From DATKGL01 sp035510795 (GTDB taxonomy: Bacteria > Patescibacteriota > Saccharimonadia > Saccharimonadales > UBA4665), in NCBI GenBank assembly GCA_035510795.1, contig DATKGL010000005.1, positions 1 through 38,579 on the forward strand: a stretch of 38,579 bases of DNA, read 5' to 3'. This document shows positions 1 to 6,843 of this stretch, in pieces. The position numbers and the translations under genes are program-made. The first letter of the stretch is position 1, and each line of letters begins with the position of its first letter. A model generated the notes under the pieces. The model was not told the DNA's origin. It did not search any database and was given only the letters and a program-made list of their open reading frames with translations.

Positions 1-81
1 CAACCCTTTCCCTATGGTCTTATATGTCTGCGCAAACGACGGTCTTGAAAAACGATTGCAGAAACTGGCCAATAGAGCACT

Positions 82-240
82 TTACCGGTCTGATACCAAT
101 ATGATGATCTGCACTACTACAATAAATGCTCTTAACAGCGCTTCCCCAAAGAACAGCTTAATCTGGTCGAGTGTTAAAGAGCCGAATGAACTTATTACCT
201 TGGTAAAATTGTAGAGCAGTTTATTGCCGTGCTCTGGGCA
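82..240 (-). pseudogene. Open-frame fragment without a start
   Basis: On the minus strand, just downstream of the small gene ending at 248, about 52 codons stay open to a TAA at 82-84. The translation looks protein-like: CPEHGNKLLYNF near the start, then an amphipathic and a hydrophobic stretch (LLRAFIVVVQIIILV). There is no ATG/GTG with a ribosome site at its head, and the frame runs open backwards into the neighbouring gene in another phase. I do not recognise it. It may be a decayed C-terminus or chance. The remaining bases 1-81 show nothing I can support. Confidence 0.22.
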
Positions 241-247
241 TAAGGTT

Positions 248-511
248 CTAGTTATTCTCGATAACTTCCAGCCAGTTCACTCTGGCCAGAGCAGTACCGA
301 GCAAATCACTCCACAGACTGGCTTCAAGCTCTAAGTCGCACATTTCATCCTGCAGCTCAGACTCCAGCCATTCTGCCTTTGAGAATGCATTTCCAGCTTT
401 CTTGCACGCTGTTTGCAGTAAATCATAACTAGCCGGATCGTTATTGAGCCATAGGCTTACCAGCCACGTCTCACGGTTAGTCCAACCATTGTATGTGGAT
501 ATATCATTCAT
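248..511 (-). CDS. Small phage/plasmid-type protein with NRETWL motif
   Basis: This 87-residue protein has the N-terminal signature YNGWTNRETWLVSLWLNND (residues 8-26). The signature is characteristic of a small conserved family found mostly in phages and plasmids (DUF7249-like, from memory; function unknown). The rest is acidic and helical with no membrane segment. The start ATG at 509-511 overlaps the TGA of the upstream gene as ATGA, so the two are probably translationally coupled. It is the last gene of a two-gene operon reading leftwards. Its presence supports a mobile-element origin for this end of the window. Confidence 0.7.
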   Translation of the reverse strand: MNDISTYNGWTNRETWLVSLWLNNDPASYDLLQTACKKAGNAFSKAEWLESELQDEMCDLELEASLWSDLLGTALARVNWLEVIENN

Positions 512-717
512 AGCTCGTCTCCCGATTGACTACTTTTATGACCACACATATCGCAGTCATAACGATCGGCTATGTAGTCAACCAGCTCTTGATCGCTAGC
601 TACATCAATACTGTCAGCCAGATCATAATACAGACAGCTACAGATCTGCAGTAGTGCTAGTTTCTCCAGCTCTACTCGGTAGTGCGAGCAATCCTTGTTT
701 AGATTTGATAATTGCAT
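508..717 (-). CDS. Small unknown protein with CxxC, coupled to the NRETWL gene
   Basis: This is a 69-residue unrecognised protein. I chose the ATG at 715-717 because a strong AAAGGAG site lies about 8 bases before it; a longer in-frame version would begin with TTG at 765 and has no such site. The C-terminus carries CDMCGH, a CxxC pair that could bind metal, plus other cysteines near residues 10 and 27-29. The body is acidic and helical. Its stop overlaps the next start (ATGA at 508-511). The unusual inverted repeat at 730-852 lies in its upstream region and may be its regulatory leader. Confidence 0.6.
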   Translation of the reverse strand: MQLSNLNKDCSHYRVELEKLALLQICSCLYYDLADSIDVASDQELVDYIADRYDCDMCGHKSSQSGDEL

Positions 718-729
718 GCTATTGTTCTC

Positions 730-852
730 CTTTACTTTACGTAATGGAGACATGAACCATCCCAAGGAGACTCACTTGTCAAGGTGGAGACTAGTTACTA
801 CCTTGATAAGTGAGTTCGGGATGTATACTAAAAGACCCACGTAAAGATAAGG
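730..852. repeat. Nested inverted repeat with 15-bp core hairpin
   Basis: The core arms CTCACTTGTCAAGGT (771-785) and ACCTTGATAAGTGAG (800-814) pair over 15 positions with one G-T, around a 14-base spacer. Outside the core the two flanks carry the same motif in opposite orientation: GGGATG, about 16 bases, then ACGTAAAG(N)WAAG (minus strand 730-763; plus strand 818-852). Neither side of the core is followed by a T-run, so it is not an ordinary terminator. It could be a regulatory leader of the 508-717 operon, a protein-binding dyad, or a relic of a mobile-element origin or end. Confidence 0.6.
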
Positions 853-880
853 GTTTTTAATGACTATCTATATGATGAGA

Positions 881-1444
881 CTAAAGTTGCCACTGCAAGT
901 CTTTGAAGTAAAAGATTGAGGCAGTATGACCCTCACTACTCTCATCTAAATAACTGACACAGGCATTTTTGCCACACGCTGGAATAGTTGGAAGTGGGCC
1001 ATCCGTAGTGAGATATAGTCCATCTGTTGTTAAAACCGCAGTATGCCCGACTAAATCATTCGTTCCACTCACAGCAAAATATAATAAATGTACTGTTGGT
1101 GGTGTCGGCCCGTTTCCCTCCATCATATTTTGATAACTGTAAGGATACACACCAACCAATGTGATTCCGTCCTGAGAATCGCTTACATGGTAAATTTTTG
1201 TAGCATTAGATAATGATTGGCTAGAATTATTTAATTTGCCTGAGAGATTTTTATACTCCTGCTGCAGGTTAGAGTTACCAGATTGCAATATCGTATACAT
1301 AGACTTCTGAGCTTTAAGCTGTTGATTTAGGTTATTGACTTTACCATGCTGCCATAAATAAACCCCCGTACCCACAACTGCTACAAGAATAAGAACTGCA
1401 AAACTGGTTATTACTAATTTTCTATTAATTTTGCTAATGGTCAT
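881..1444 (-). CDS. Membrane-anchored coiled-coil protein, exported domain
   Basis: This 187-residue protein has a short basic N-terminus, one membrane helix at about residues 12-31, then WQHGKV and a predicted coiled coil (about 36-80, rich in N, Q, K, L), and a C-terminal exported domain of about 100 residues with one cysteine pair (ACGKNAC). The layout matches the next gene upstream (1472-2125), which shares the helix-WQxGKV-coil start, so the two look like diverged tandem paralogues of one operon. An AGGA site lies about 8 bases before the ATG. The function is unknown; an envelope role is inferred from topology only. Confidence 0.65.
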   Translation of the reverse strand: MTISKINRKLVITSFAVLILVAVVGTGVYLWQHGKVNNLNQQLKAQKSMYTILQSGNSNLQQEYKNLSGKLNNSSQSLSNATKIYHVSDSQDGITLVGVYPYSYQNMMEGNGPTPPTVHLLYFAVSGTNDLVGHTAVLTTDGLYLTTDGPLPTIPACGKNACVSYLDESSEGHTASIFYFKDLQWQL

Positions 1445-1471
1445 TCGGTCGTCCTAATACTATGTTACGAG

Positions 1472-2125
1472 TTATAAAACCCAAGTCAGATTACCATATA
1501 TGTAAGAGTCAACAGTCACATTAGGCGGTACTTCAAAGGCCAAGCAACCTTTAACAGTTTGGCCTTGTTGCGGATAGCCATAAATGTCATTACCAAAGCG
1601 AGGCTCTGAGCATTTGGTAGCAACACCATTACCACCGTATGGACCAGAAAATAAGTTGTCTGATGTATAAATTAAAGAGCCGTCTGGGATACCCATTTCG
1701 GAGTTAGGTGATGGCGAAGAGTGACTAGACGGAACTGGGCCATTGTTAGTAACTGTTAGTTCAACCGAAAATAAATTATCAGATTGAATAAGACCACCGC
1801 CTGGGCTATTAGATGCTGGGTCTAAGTAATCATTATCAAGAGTTATACAAAAAGATTTAATACATTGAGTGCTGCCAACTTTATAAAGTGGTGGTCCGGT
1901 AGAACTATTCTTTAGTTTCGACTGCAGCGAAGACACTGTATTACTTAGGCTAGTAACTTGCTTACTAAGGTCTGCTTTTTGACTTGTTGCTTGGTTGAGC
2001 TTTTTATCTGCATCACTAACTTTGCCATATTGCCAAAAATACATCCATCCAAACGCTGCAACGATAACAAGAATAACCAATATACTTGGTGCAAGTTTTT
2101 TAAATCGATTTAATAACTTCGACAC
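1472..2125 (-). CDS. Membrane-anchored coiled-coil protein with DUF4352-like domain
   Basis: This is a 217-residue protein with one membrane helix (about 14-32), WQYGKV, a coiled coil (about 36-72), and an exported beta domain. The domain resembles DUF4352/immunoglobulin-like lipoprotein domains: FSVELTVTNNGPVP in the middle, then GQTVKGCLAFEVP near the end. Cysteines CIKSFC and a later pair could form disulfides. The start is GTG at 2123-2125; TATTAT lies 8 bases upstream and there is no Shine-Dalgarno site, so a very short leader is likely. It is the first gene of a pair with the related 881-1444 gene. Fold assignment is moderate; function unknown. Confidence 0.65.
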   Translation of the reverse strand: MSKLLNRFKKLAPSILVILVIVAAFGWMYFWQYGKVSDADKKLNQATSQKADLSKQVTSLSNTVSSLQSKLKNSSTGPPLYKVGSTQCIKSFCITLDNDYLDPASNSPGGGLIQSDNLFSVELTVTNNGPVPSSHSSPSPNSEMGIPDGSLIYTSDNLFSGPYGGNGVATKCSEPRFGNDIYGYPQQGQTVKGCLAFEVPPNVTVDSYIYGNLTWVL

Positions 2126-2210
2126 TTAATTAAATAATACTCCGTGCTTTGTATGCTTACTATCGGTATGTGTACCGCCGAGTAAATCTTAGAATCAGAC
2201 CTGCTTAATT

Positions 2211-2240
2211 CGGGATGCACAATGGGAGACAACGTAAAGT
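2211..2240 (+). repeat. 30-base direct repeat, copy 1
   Basis: The segment begins CGGGATGCACAATGGGAGA and matches 6814-6843 at 28 of 30 positions in the same orientation. Both differences (C/T at repeat positions 20 and 23) are silent third positions in the frame ATG-GGA-GAY-AAY-GTA-AAG, so the repeat may descend from the start of a gene. The copy sits between the start of the 1472-2125 gene and the end of the 2305-2994 gene and now precedes no gene of its own. Confidence 0.65.
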
Positions 2241-2304
2241 TAAGTTAGTATTAAGTCCAAATCCAGTCTGGGGAGCCATATTGAACGAGCAGCCTCAGAA
2301 AGCA

Positions 2305-2994
2305 TCATTTCACTTCAGGCAGCCTCTTAATCTCCATTTGGTCGTTAATAGACCACAAGCCATCGTCGGGTTCGCGGCCCTTGCCACGATACTTACTTAC
2401 GAAACTAAAAGGCTTTGTAAACCGTTCGGGTACGCTCGTTGGTACTGGCATGACAAACGGTGGGTCAGGATAGACGCGTACACTACAGTACATGTCCAAC
2501 TCCTTTATTTTTGACAGTATGTAAACTTCCAGCACGCCAACTTTTATCTTTTTAAGCTCATTGCGTATGTGCCCGAAGTCTAGAAGTTCATTTTCTTTTG
2601 AGGCATAGCAAATGGCTGTAATTTTTGGCGCGTTAGTTTTAGTTACTTTTTTAACTATAGTGTCTAGTAGAGATGTTTTTGACCACTTACCCCACTCAAA
2701 AACTTCCCATTCACGATTTATGCCCTCGTTGTAGCCAAACTTTTTATCCCACGGTATAGCTTTGAACGCGTAGTAGTCAGGCGATACGTCATCAGGATTC
2801 GGCCGCAGCCACCACACCGTGTTCTCCATCATACTCAAGCTCACAGCGTACATACTGACAATCCATCCCTCACGTAGCACCTTGTACTTGGCAGAGCTTA
2901 GTATTTTATCGCCGACTTCTTTACGTGTGTTGTCGAAAAGCTCAACTATGGCAACGGGACTTGCGTAAATGTCGTCCCGGTTGGTGCGTGCCAT
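2305..2994 (-). CDS. Unknown partner of the AlbA_2 protein
   Basis: This is a 229-residue soluble protein that I do not recognise. It is rich in aromatic residues and mixed in charge, with an aromatic patch (TVWWLRPNPDD near residues 59-69) and a central alpha/beta-looking stretch (about 117-170). No membrane segment or known catalytic motif is visible. Its ATG at 2992-2994 directly follows the TAA of the AlbA_2 gene (TAAATG), so the two are made from one message and probably translationally coupled. A role together with the AlbA_2 protein, possibly in defence, is inferred from this linkage only. Confidence 0.6.
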   Translation of the reverse strand: MARTNRDDIYASPVAIVELFDNTRKEVGDKILSSAKYKVLREGWIVSMYAVSLSMMENTVWWLRPNPDDVSPDYYAFKAIPWDKKFGYNEGINREWEVFEWGKWSKTSLLDTIVKKVTKTNAPKITAICYASKENELLDFGHIRNELKKIKVGVLEVYILSKIKELDMYCSVRVYPDPPFVMPVPTSVPERFTKPFSFVSKYRGKGREPDDGLWSINDQMEIKRLPEVK

Positions 2995-4236
2995 TTACTG
3001 CCAACCGTTCATTTTCAAAATATCATCAATAACTACGTTAGGTACATTGGACACGCCTAAACCCCAACTTATCTCTTTAATAAGGCTGACAAACTGACCA
3101 GTTAGCGCCGCATCGTCGCTCAAAGTATTTGTGTCCAGTTCAAAAGACCACTTGTAATTGGGCAGTCGCACCACGCTACTATCGGGGAAAAACATTCGTG
3201 AGCTTGAGGCTAATGGCACGCTGGCCGCACCCTGACCACCACTCAAGGTGATATCACCAACCACTAGGCCAGAGTAGCCCAGCTTTCCATAGTAGTTTTG
3301 GACCAGTTTAAGTTGGCTGCGTAGATATGAGAGTATCTTAATAAGCTTAATGTCGCGCACGCCTGTGTCCTTGTTGAAATCCAAAACATCAAAAGCTATA
3401 TAACTTAATCCATTTGCGTAAAGTTGAGCACAGTTGAGCGTACCCTGATTTTTGCTCCAAATAAAATCGGCTATGCCACCCGGTAAAGTATCTGTTCTTC
3501 CATTCACAAAAGCTGTTTGATGATATTCGCTGCCACAAAAATCTAGTAGTTGACGTAGTAATTCTTGTGGCTCAACTAACTTCATATCTGGGTAGTATGG
3601 TTGGATGGTTATAGTTAATATCGCGCTGTTGTTACCATTGCCAAGCGGATGCTGATAGATATTTTGCTCGCCAGCTTGTACGAGATTATGCCGTTCGGTT
3701 TCAGCTTCGCCAACACGTATCTTAAAATACTGCTCAGCAAACTCGGCATTAGCTCCACGAGTTTTGGCGGCTTCTCTTTTTTTGCTGTCAAGACGTAGTA
3801 ATTCCTCACGGCTAGCGGAGGTGCTGATATTACCATTGCGTATCCAAACCGTCGGGTCACTTGAAGTGGTGTAAGGCGGTGCAGCACCTTCGTAAATACG
3901 TACTAGCACAAATACATTGCCTTTTTGCTCATCAGTTAGACATACGTCATAAGTTGGCAGTGGCGTAACGTTAGCGGCAAATTGATGTATGCGGTCTACC
4001 AGTTTACTGTCATTAGGAACACCGCCATAAGCGGTCGGAAGTCCCTTATCGTCCTCTTCAACTCCTATTATAATTAAACCACCTTGAGTGTTAGAAAAGC
4101 TGGCAAAATGCTTGGCCAAATCCTTGGGCGTCGTCATTTTATAATCAAGCTGTACACCCTCAAGCACTTGTTGCTTACAAAACTCTACAACATCATCAAA
4201 CTTCAAATCCCGAATGTTTTTGGTCAGTATGTTCAT
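2995..4236 (-). CDS. Schlafen-type AlbA_2 domain protein
   Basis: This is a 413-residue protein. Residues about 10-150 match the Schlafen AlbA_2 domain (PF04326): EGVQLDYK near residue 26, then KHFASFSNTQGGLIIIGVEED (about 42-62), the family's conserved core, and a late VWIRNGN strand. Such domains bind nucleic acid and occur in regulators, tRNA/DNA nucleases and many phage-defence proteins. The C-terminal 250 residues are unrecognised. I chose the ATG at 4234-4236, which has AAGGTG a few bases upstream. A GTG at 4255-4257 gives a longer frame, but the likely -10 TATAAT at 4261-4266 would start transcription inside or after it. The gene is coupled to the downstream 2305-2994 gene. Confidence 0.75.
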   Translation of the reverse strand: MNILTKNIRDLKFDDVVEFCKQQVLEGVQLDYKMTTPKDLAKHFASFSNTQGGLIIIGVEEDDKGLPTAYGGVPNDSKLVDRIHQFAANVTPLPTYDVCLTDEQKGNVFVLVRIYEGAAPPYTTSSDPTVWIRNGNISTSASREELLRLDSKKREAAKTRGANAEFAEQYFKIRVGEAETERHNLVQAGEQNIYQHPLGNGNNSAILTITIQPYYPDMKLVEPQELLRQLLDFCGSEYHQTAFVNGRTDTLPGGIADFIWSKNQGTLNCAQLYANGLSYIAFDVLDFNKDTGVRDIKLIKILSYLRSQLKLVQNYYGKLGYSGLVVGDITLSGGQGAASVPLASSSRMFFPDSSVVRLPNYKWSFELDTNTLSDDAALTGQFVSLIKEISWGLGVSNVPNVVIDDILKMNGWQ

Positions 4237-4260
4237 AAAACACCTTTCGTTGCTCACCTT

Positions 4261-4266
4261 ATTATA
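4261..4266 (-). promoter_or_regulatory. -10 box for the AlbA_2 operon
   Basis: TATAAT on the minus strand predicts a transcript starting near 4254, about 20 bases before the ATG at 4236 and just past the GTG at 4257. A second TATAAT on the plus strand (4278-4283) lies next to it, suggesting divergent promoters. No good -35 is visible for either. Confidence 0.45.
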
Positions 4267-4369
4267 GGCCCGGATGTTATAATGGTTGTACGTTCGTTAA
4301 ATCTTTTGCCTTCGGGTTCTCGCGGCATACGCATTACTTTGGATTACAAAGCTAATCATTGAAAATCGC

Positions 4370-4471
4370 ATGGAGACGCTTATGAAGCAAACTGCTACAT
4401 TGTGCGTTCCAACCAACAAACCAGTACAGAGCTTTATTTCTTTAATGCAGCTAGGTATGCACGGGGGCTAA
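4370..4471 (+). CDS. Possible short leader reading frame
   Basis: The frame opens at ATG 4370 (33 codons) or, better placed, at ATG 4382 (29 codons), where GGAGA lies about 7 bases upstream. It ends at TAA 4469-4471, overlapping the AAGGA site of the 4483 gene. The peptide starts MKQTATLCVPTNKPV. That opening faintly recalls the N-terminus of MutT/NUDIX proteins, but none of the NUDIX box follows, so at best it is a relic. It could also be a translated leader coupling into the next gene. Confidence 0.28.
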   Translation: METLMKQTATLCVPTNKPVQSFISLMQLGMHGG

Positions 4472-4482
4472 GGATTTAATCT

Positions 4483-5217
4483 GTGAGCAAAATGAGTACG
4501 GCTATCGGTAATCGTGTCAGTGATGACCCTATATGGCATACGCCAATAAAGGCCTTTAGTGATTATATGGGCGTCGCTGAAAAGGTTGGCGTTCAGCCGA
4601 TACTTGAAAATAATCAGTATCAAAAGGTCTATGAGGCCAGGGTTGTCGCCGTACTATGTTTTGCGCTCTACCAAGCTAGTGGTTCGGCGTGGTACTTGCA
4701 GCTTCGTAAAAATGAAATCACTGATGCACTTATAATGCGGCAATCTCCGACTGTGCGTGGAGACAGAGAGGTGCTGGGTGTAGAGGTAACTTCTTATTTT
4801 AGGCGTACTCACTACACTCCCAAGGAGACGGTTTTTGAGCAATTAAAGAAAACAAAGATGTTTGAAACTTGGCATAAATATACAGACCACGATGTTGTGC
4901 TTGTTGATTTGGGCATAAATTACAAACCCAACTTTGACGAGATACAGCTCTACATGGTCACTATAAAAGCACCTTACCAACTTTGGTTTATACAAGAAGT
5001 TGAGCCGGAACATCCAGATACAATCCTAAAGCTAACTCTTTGTGAGGTGCGAGGCGTTCATGAAAGAAAGCTTGACGTAGGTGGGGCATGGCACGACATG
5101 TATGAGAAAGGTATAAGAGGTGCAATAAGAACCGTACAGACTGCTGATATAAAAAAGGCAGGCACCATTACAAAAACTAAACCAATAAAAGGAGCACCTT
5201 GGGAGACTATGCTTTGA
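4483..5217 (+). CDS. Unknown protein, possible PD-(D/E)XK nuclease fold
   Basis: This is a 244-residue soluble protein. GTG at 4483 is chosen because AAGGA lies 8 bases before it; ATG 4492 is the alternative. I do not recognise a family. The order of E51, D81 (ITDALIM), then E101-V-T103 (GVEVTSYF), followed by an FEQLKKTK helix and the strand DVVLVDLG, resembles the PD-(D/E)XK core, with threonine where lysine is expected and a possible lysine from the following helix. The fit is suggestive only. The tail is basic and rich in K and T. It stands between the AlbA_2 operon and a membrane-anchored gene in the island. Confidence 0.55.
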   Translation: MSKMSTAIGNRVSDDPIWHTPIKAFSDYMGVAEKVGVQPILENNQYQKVYEARVVAVLCFALYQASGSAWYLQLRKNEITDALIMRQSPTVRGDREVLGVEVTSYFRRTHYTPKETVFEQLKKTKMFETWHKYTDHDVVLVDLGINYKPNFDEIQLYMVTIKAPYQLWFIQEVEPEHPDTILKLTLCEVRGVHERKLDVGGAWHDMYEKGIRGAIRTVQTADIKKAGTITKTKPIKGAPWETML

Positions 5218-5304
5218 TATCATAGGGAAATGAACGGAAAGCAAAAGGCACACTTACGTGCTTGTCAACTAAGCACTCTATAATGAGCTTGATGGAGATT
5301 TGCG

Positions 5305-6015
5305 ATGTCTAACGTTTTGAGTTGGCTTTTTCTGGCAATTTTTGGCACTAGCGGCCTGCTTTGGGCCGTTATTGCAGCACGTCGCAAGAGACCACAACTG
5401 AAGTTATGGGTAAAGGGTGACGGCGTACATTCTGTTAATGAGCCTAATGACGTGCATATTTTTCTGCATTGTAATGTAGACAACCTTAGCTCTGAAAGCA
5501 ACTCAATCACCGAAGCGCACTTTGGTTTTTTGAACAAGCGAGAGAGTGAGATTATTTGGAACGCCACTAACGTTAAGCTTTATAAACTTGACCCAACATC
5601 TAATTATATCGGGAGAAAGATTGGGCCGTCCCTACATATTCCAGGCCACACAAGTAGTGAGTTCATAGCAGTGCTACATACCAACCGCGAGGTTGTATCT
5701 CGTTATATAGGTAGTGGTGGTCTGCTTCGTACCCACAAAGACCAAGAGCAACCATTTCAGTTTCGTCTTATCCTTATAGACTCCAATGGCAATGCCTTCA
5801 CTGGAGACCTACGTAATAAAAAGGCTATGCTCGTAAACTACCGGCTATTTCAATACTTAGACCACAGGCGGATAGACTTACTGAATGATAATATGTACGG
5901 CCGGCCGAGGCTAAGGCATTTTGGTGCATTCTACATCGGCTCACTGCGGTTACGTCTAATCTATCGCATCAAACGCTTATTATATGAGTTTGGTCTCTTT
6001 GCCGGCACTCAATAG
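5305..6015 (+). CDS. Single-span membrane protein, unknown
   Basis: This 236-residue protein has one N-terminal membrane helix (about residues 5-25), followed directly by AARRKRPQ, so the body probably lies in the cytoplasm by the positive-inside rule. The body (about 30-175) looks beta-rich, with alternating hydrophobic residues (HIFLHCNVDN, SEFIAVLHT, FQFRLILIDS), and the last 40 residues are very basic (RLRLIYRIKRLLYEF). GGAGA sits 6 bases before the ATG. It lies 87 bases after the 4483 gene on the same strand and could be cotranscribed. I do not recognise a family. Confidence 0.6.
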   Translation: MSNVLSWLFLAIFGTSGLLWAVIAARRKRPQLKLWVKGDGVHSVNEPNDVHIFLHCNVDNLSSESNSITEAHFGFLNKRESEIIWNATNVKLYKLDPTSNYIGRKIGPSLHIPGHTSSEFIAVLHTNREVVSRYIGSGGLLRTHKDQEQPFQFRLILIDSNGNAFTGDLRNKKAMLVNYRLFQYLDHRRIDLLNDNMYGRPRLRHFGAFYIGSLRLRLIYRIKRLLYEFGLFAGTQ

Positions 6016-6095
6016 ACGTTCGCAGCACGTTCACAACTGCGAGCCAGGTTGGTTCTAAGCAAGTCTCTTTAACATAGGCCAAAATCCAACACTAA

Positions 6096-6704
6096 TCAGT
6101 CTTTAGGTGGATTCTTCAGCTGAAACTCTATTGTTGACCAAATCTGATTTTGGGTTGCAATAAAGTGACTGCTTAATAACGTATGCAATTTCTGCATTAT
6201 ACCAATCTTTTTGTCTTCCCACTGATACACACCCAATACATTGAATATCCTATAGTGAAGTTTAAGCACTAGTTTAATTAAAATATTTTCATCTGGGTTA
6301 CTCTCGTCCCACCAGAATTTAGAATAAACCCACTCCTTCGCCGAATCATCCATAACGCCCGTAAGATAATAGGATGTTATATCATTAACCCACGCTGATT
6401 TACCGGGGCTTATATACTCATATAATCCAGGCATTTCTGAGGTATCAATTTCTAACTCAGAGAAGATATCAAATAATAAGGCATCGTAGTATTCATCCGC
6501 TATATGTCGAGTTCGTTTGGAAACGTTTAGCCAAACTAAAGCGAGCTCAGCCTTCAAGCATTCACTTACAATGAGCATTTCTTGGTCCTGACTTAGAGAC
6601 AATTCTTTCTTGATTTTTTCATATAGACTATTTGCATTCATCAGGGAAGACAAAGCCCCAAGTTGAGGTCCAATAGCGAGTTTCTTGTTTTTAGTCTCTG
6701 CCAT
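6096..6704 (-). CDS. Unknown helical protein, leaderless start
   Basis: This is a 202-residue mostly alpha-helical acidic protein that I do not recognise; there is no membrane segment. The frame could start at ATG 6785, but I chose the internal ATG at 6702-6704 (MAETKNKK). TATACT at 6711-6716 lies exactly 6 bases upstream, placing the expected transcript start on the A of the ATG, and neither start has a Shine-Dalgarno site. Aromatic and acidic segments (KFWWDESNPDE, GVYQWEDKK) dominate the C-terminal half. It points left, away from the Type ISP gene. Confidence 0.55.
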   Translation of the reverse strand: MAETKNKKLAIGPQLGALSSLMNANSLYEKIKKELSLSQDQEMLIVSECLKAELALVWLNVSKRTRHIADEYYDALLFDIFSELEIDTSEMPGLYEYISPGKSAWVNDITSYYLTGVMDDSAKEWVYSKFWWDESNPDENILIKLVLKLHYRIFNVLGVYQWEDKKIGIMQKLHTLLSSHFIATQNQIWSTIEFQLKNPPKD

Positions 6705-6710
6705 AGCATA

Positions 6711-6716
6711 AGTATA
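6711..6716 (-). promoter_or_regulatory. -10 box giving a leaderless message
   Basis: TATACT followed by TATGCT and then ATG at 6704. The -35 region is not close to consensus. Confidence 0.45.
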
Positions 6717-6813
6717 CCCTGAACTCGGGGTATGCACAGAAAATACGGCCAAGGGTAAACTTCCTAGTTTTCTAGGATTGTTCATTAAGAAACGCTAACT
6801 TGCCTGAGTAGAT

Positions 6814-6843
6814 CGGGATGCACAATGGGAGATAATGTAAAGT
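6814..6843 (+). repeat. 30-base direct repeat, copy 2
   Basis: This copy matches 2211-2240 at 28 of 30 positions and overlaps the first bases of the Type ISP gene (GTG at 6842). In this copy the repeat supplies that gene's leader: GGGAG at 6827-6831 is 10 bases from the GTG, and GATAAT at 6831-6836 could act as a -10 box. In the MGDNVK frame it terminates at once (TGA). Confidence 0.65.

Noticed and set aside
14..214. Plus-strand 66-codon frame at the left edge
   Set aside because: No ribosome site or promoter and unconvincing composition; the opposite strand reads more like protein, so I kept only that fragment, at low confidence.
803..829. TTGATA-15-TATACT as a plus-strand promoter
   Set aside because: The spacer is short and no plus-strand gene follows for more than 3 kb; the bases are explained by the inverted repeat.
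831..858. AAAGACCC / GGGTTTTT stem as a terminator
   Set aside because: Only three G-C pairs, a mismatch on the minus strand where it would be needed for the 881 gene, and overlap with the inverted-repeat motif.
2215..2514. Plus-strand 99-codon frame starting in the 30-base repeat
   Set aside because: Most of it lies antisense to the 2305-2994 gene and has no protein-like pattern; only its first codons reflect the repeat.
4284..4370. tRNA-like stretch after the AlbA_2 promoter
   Set aside because: Contains GGGTTCTCG-type bases but no matching acceptor or anticodon stems can be drawn.
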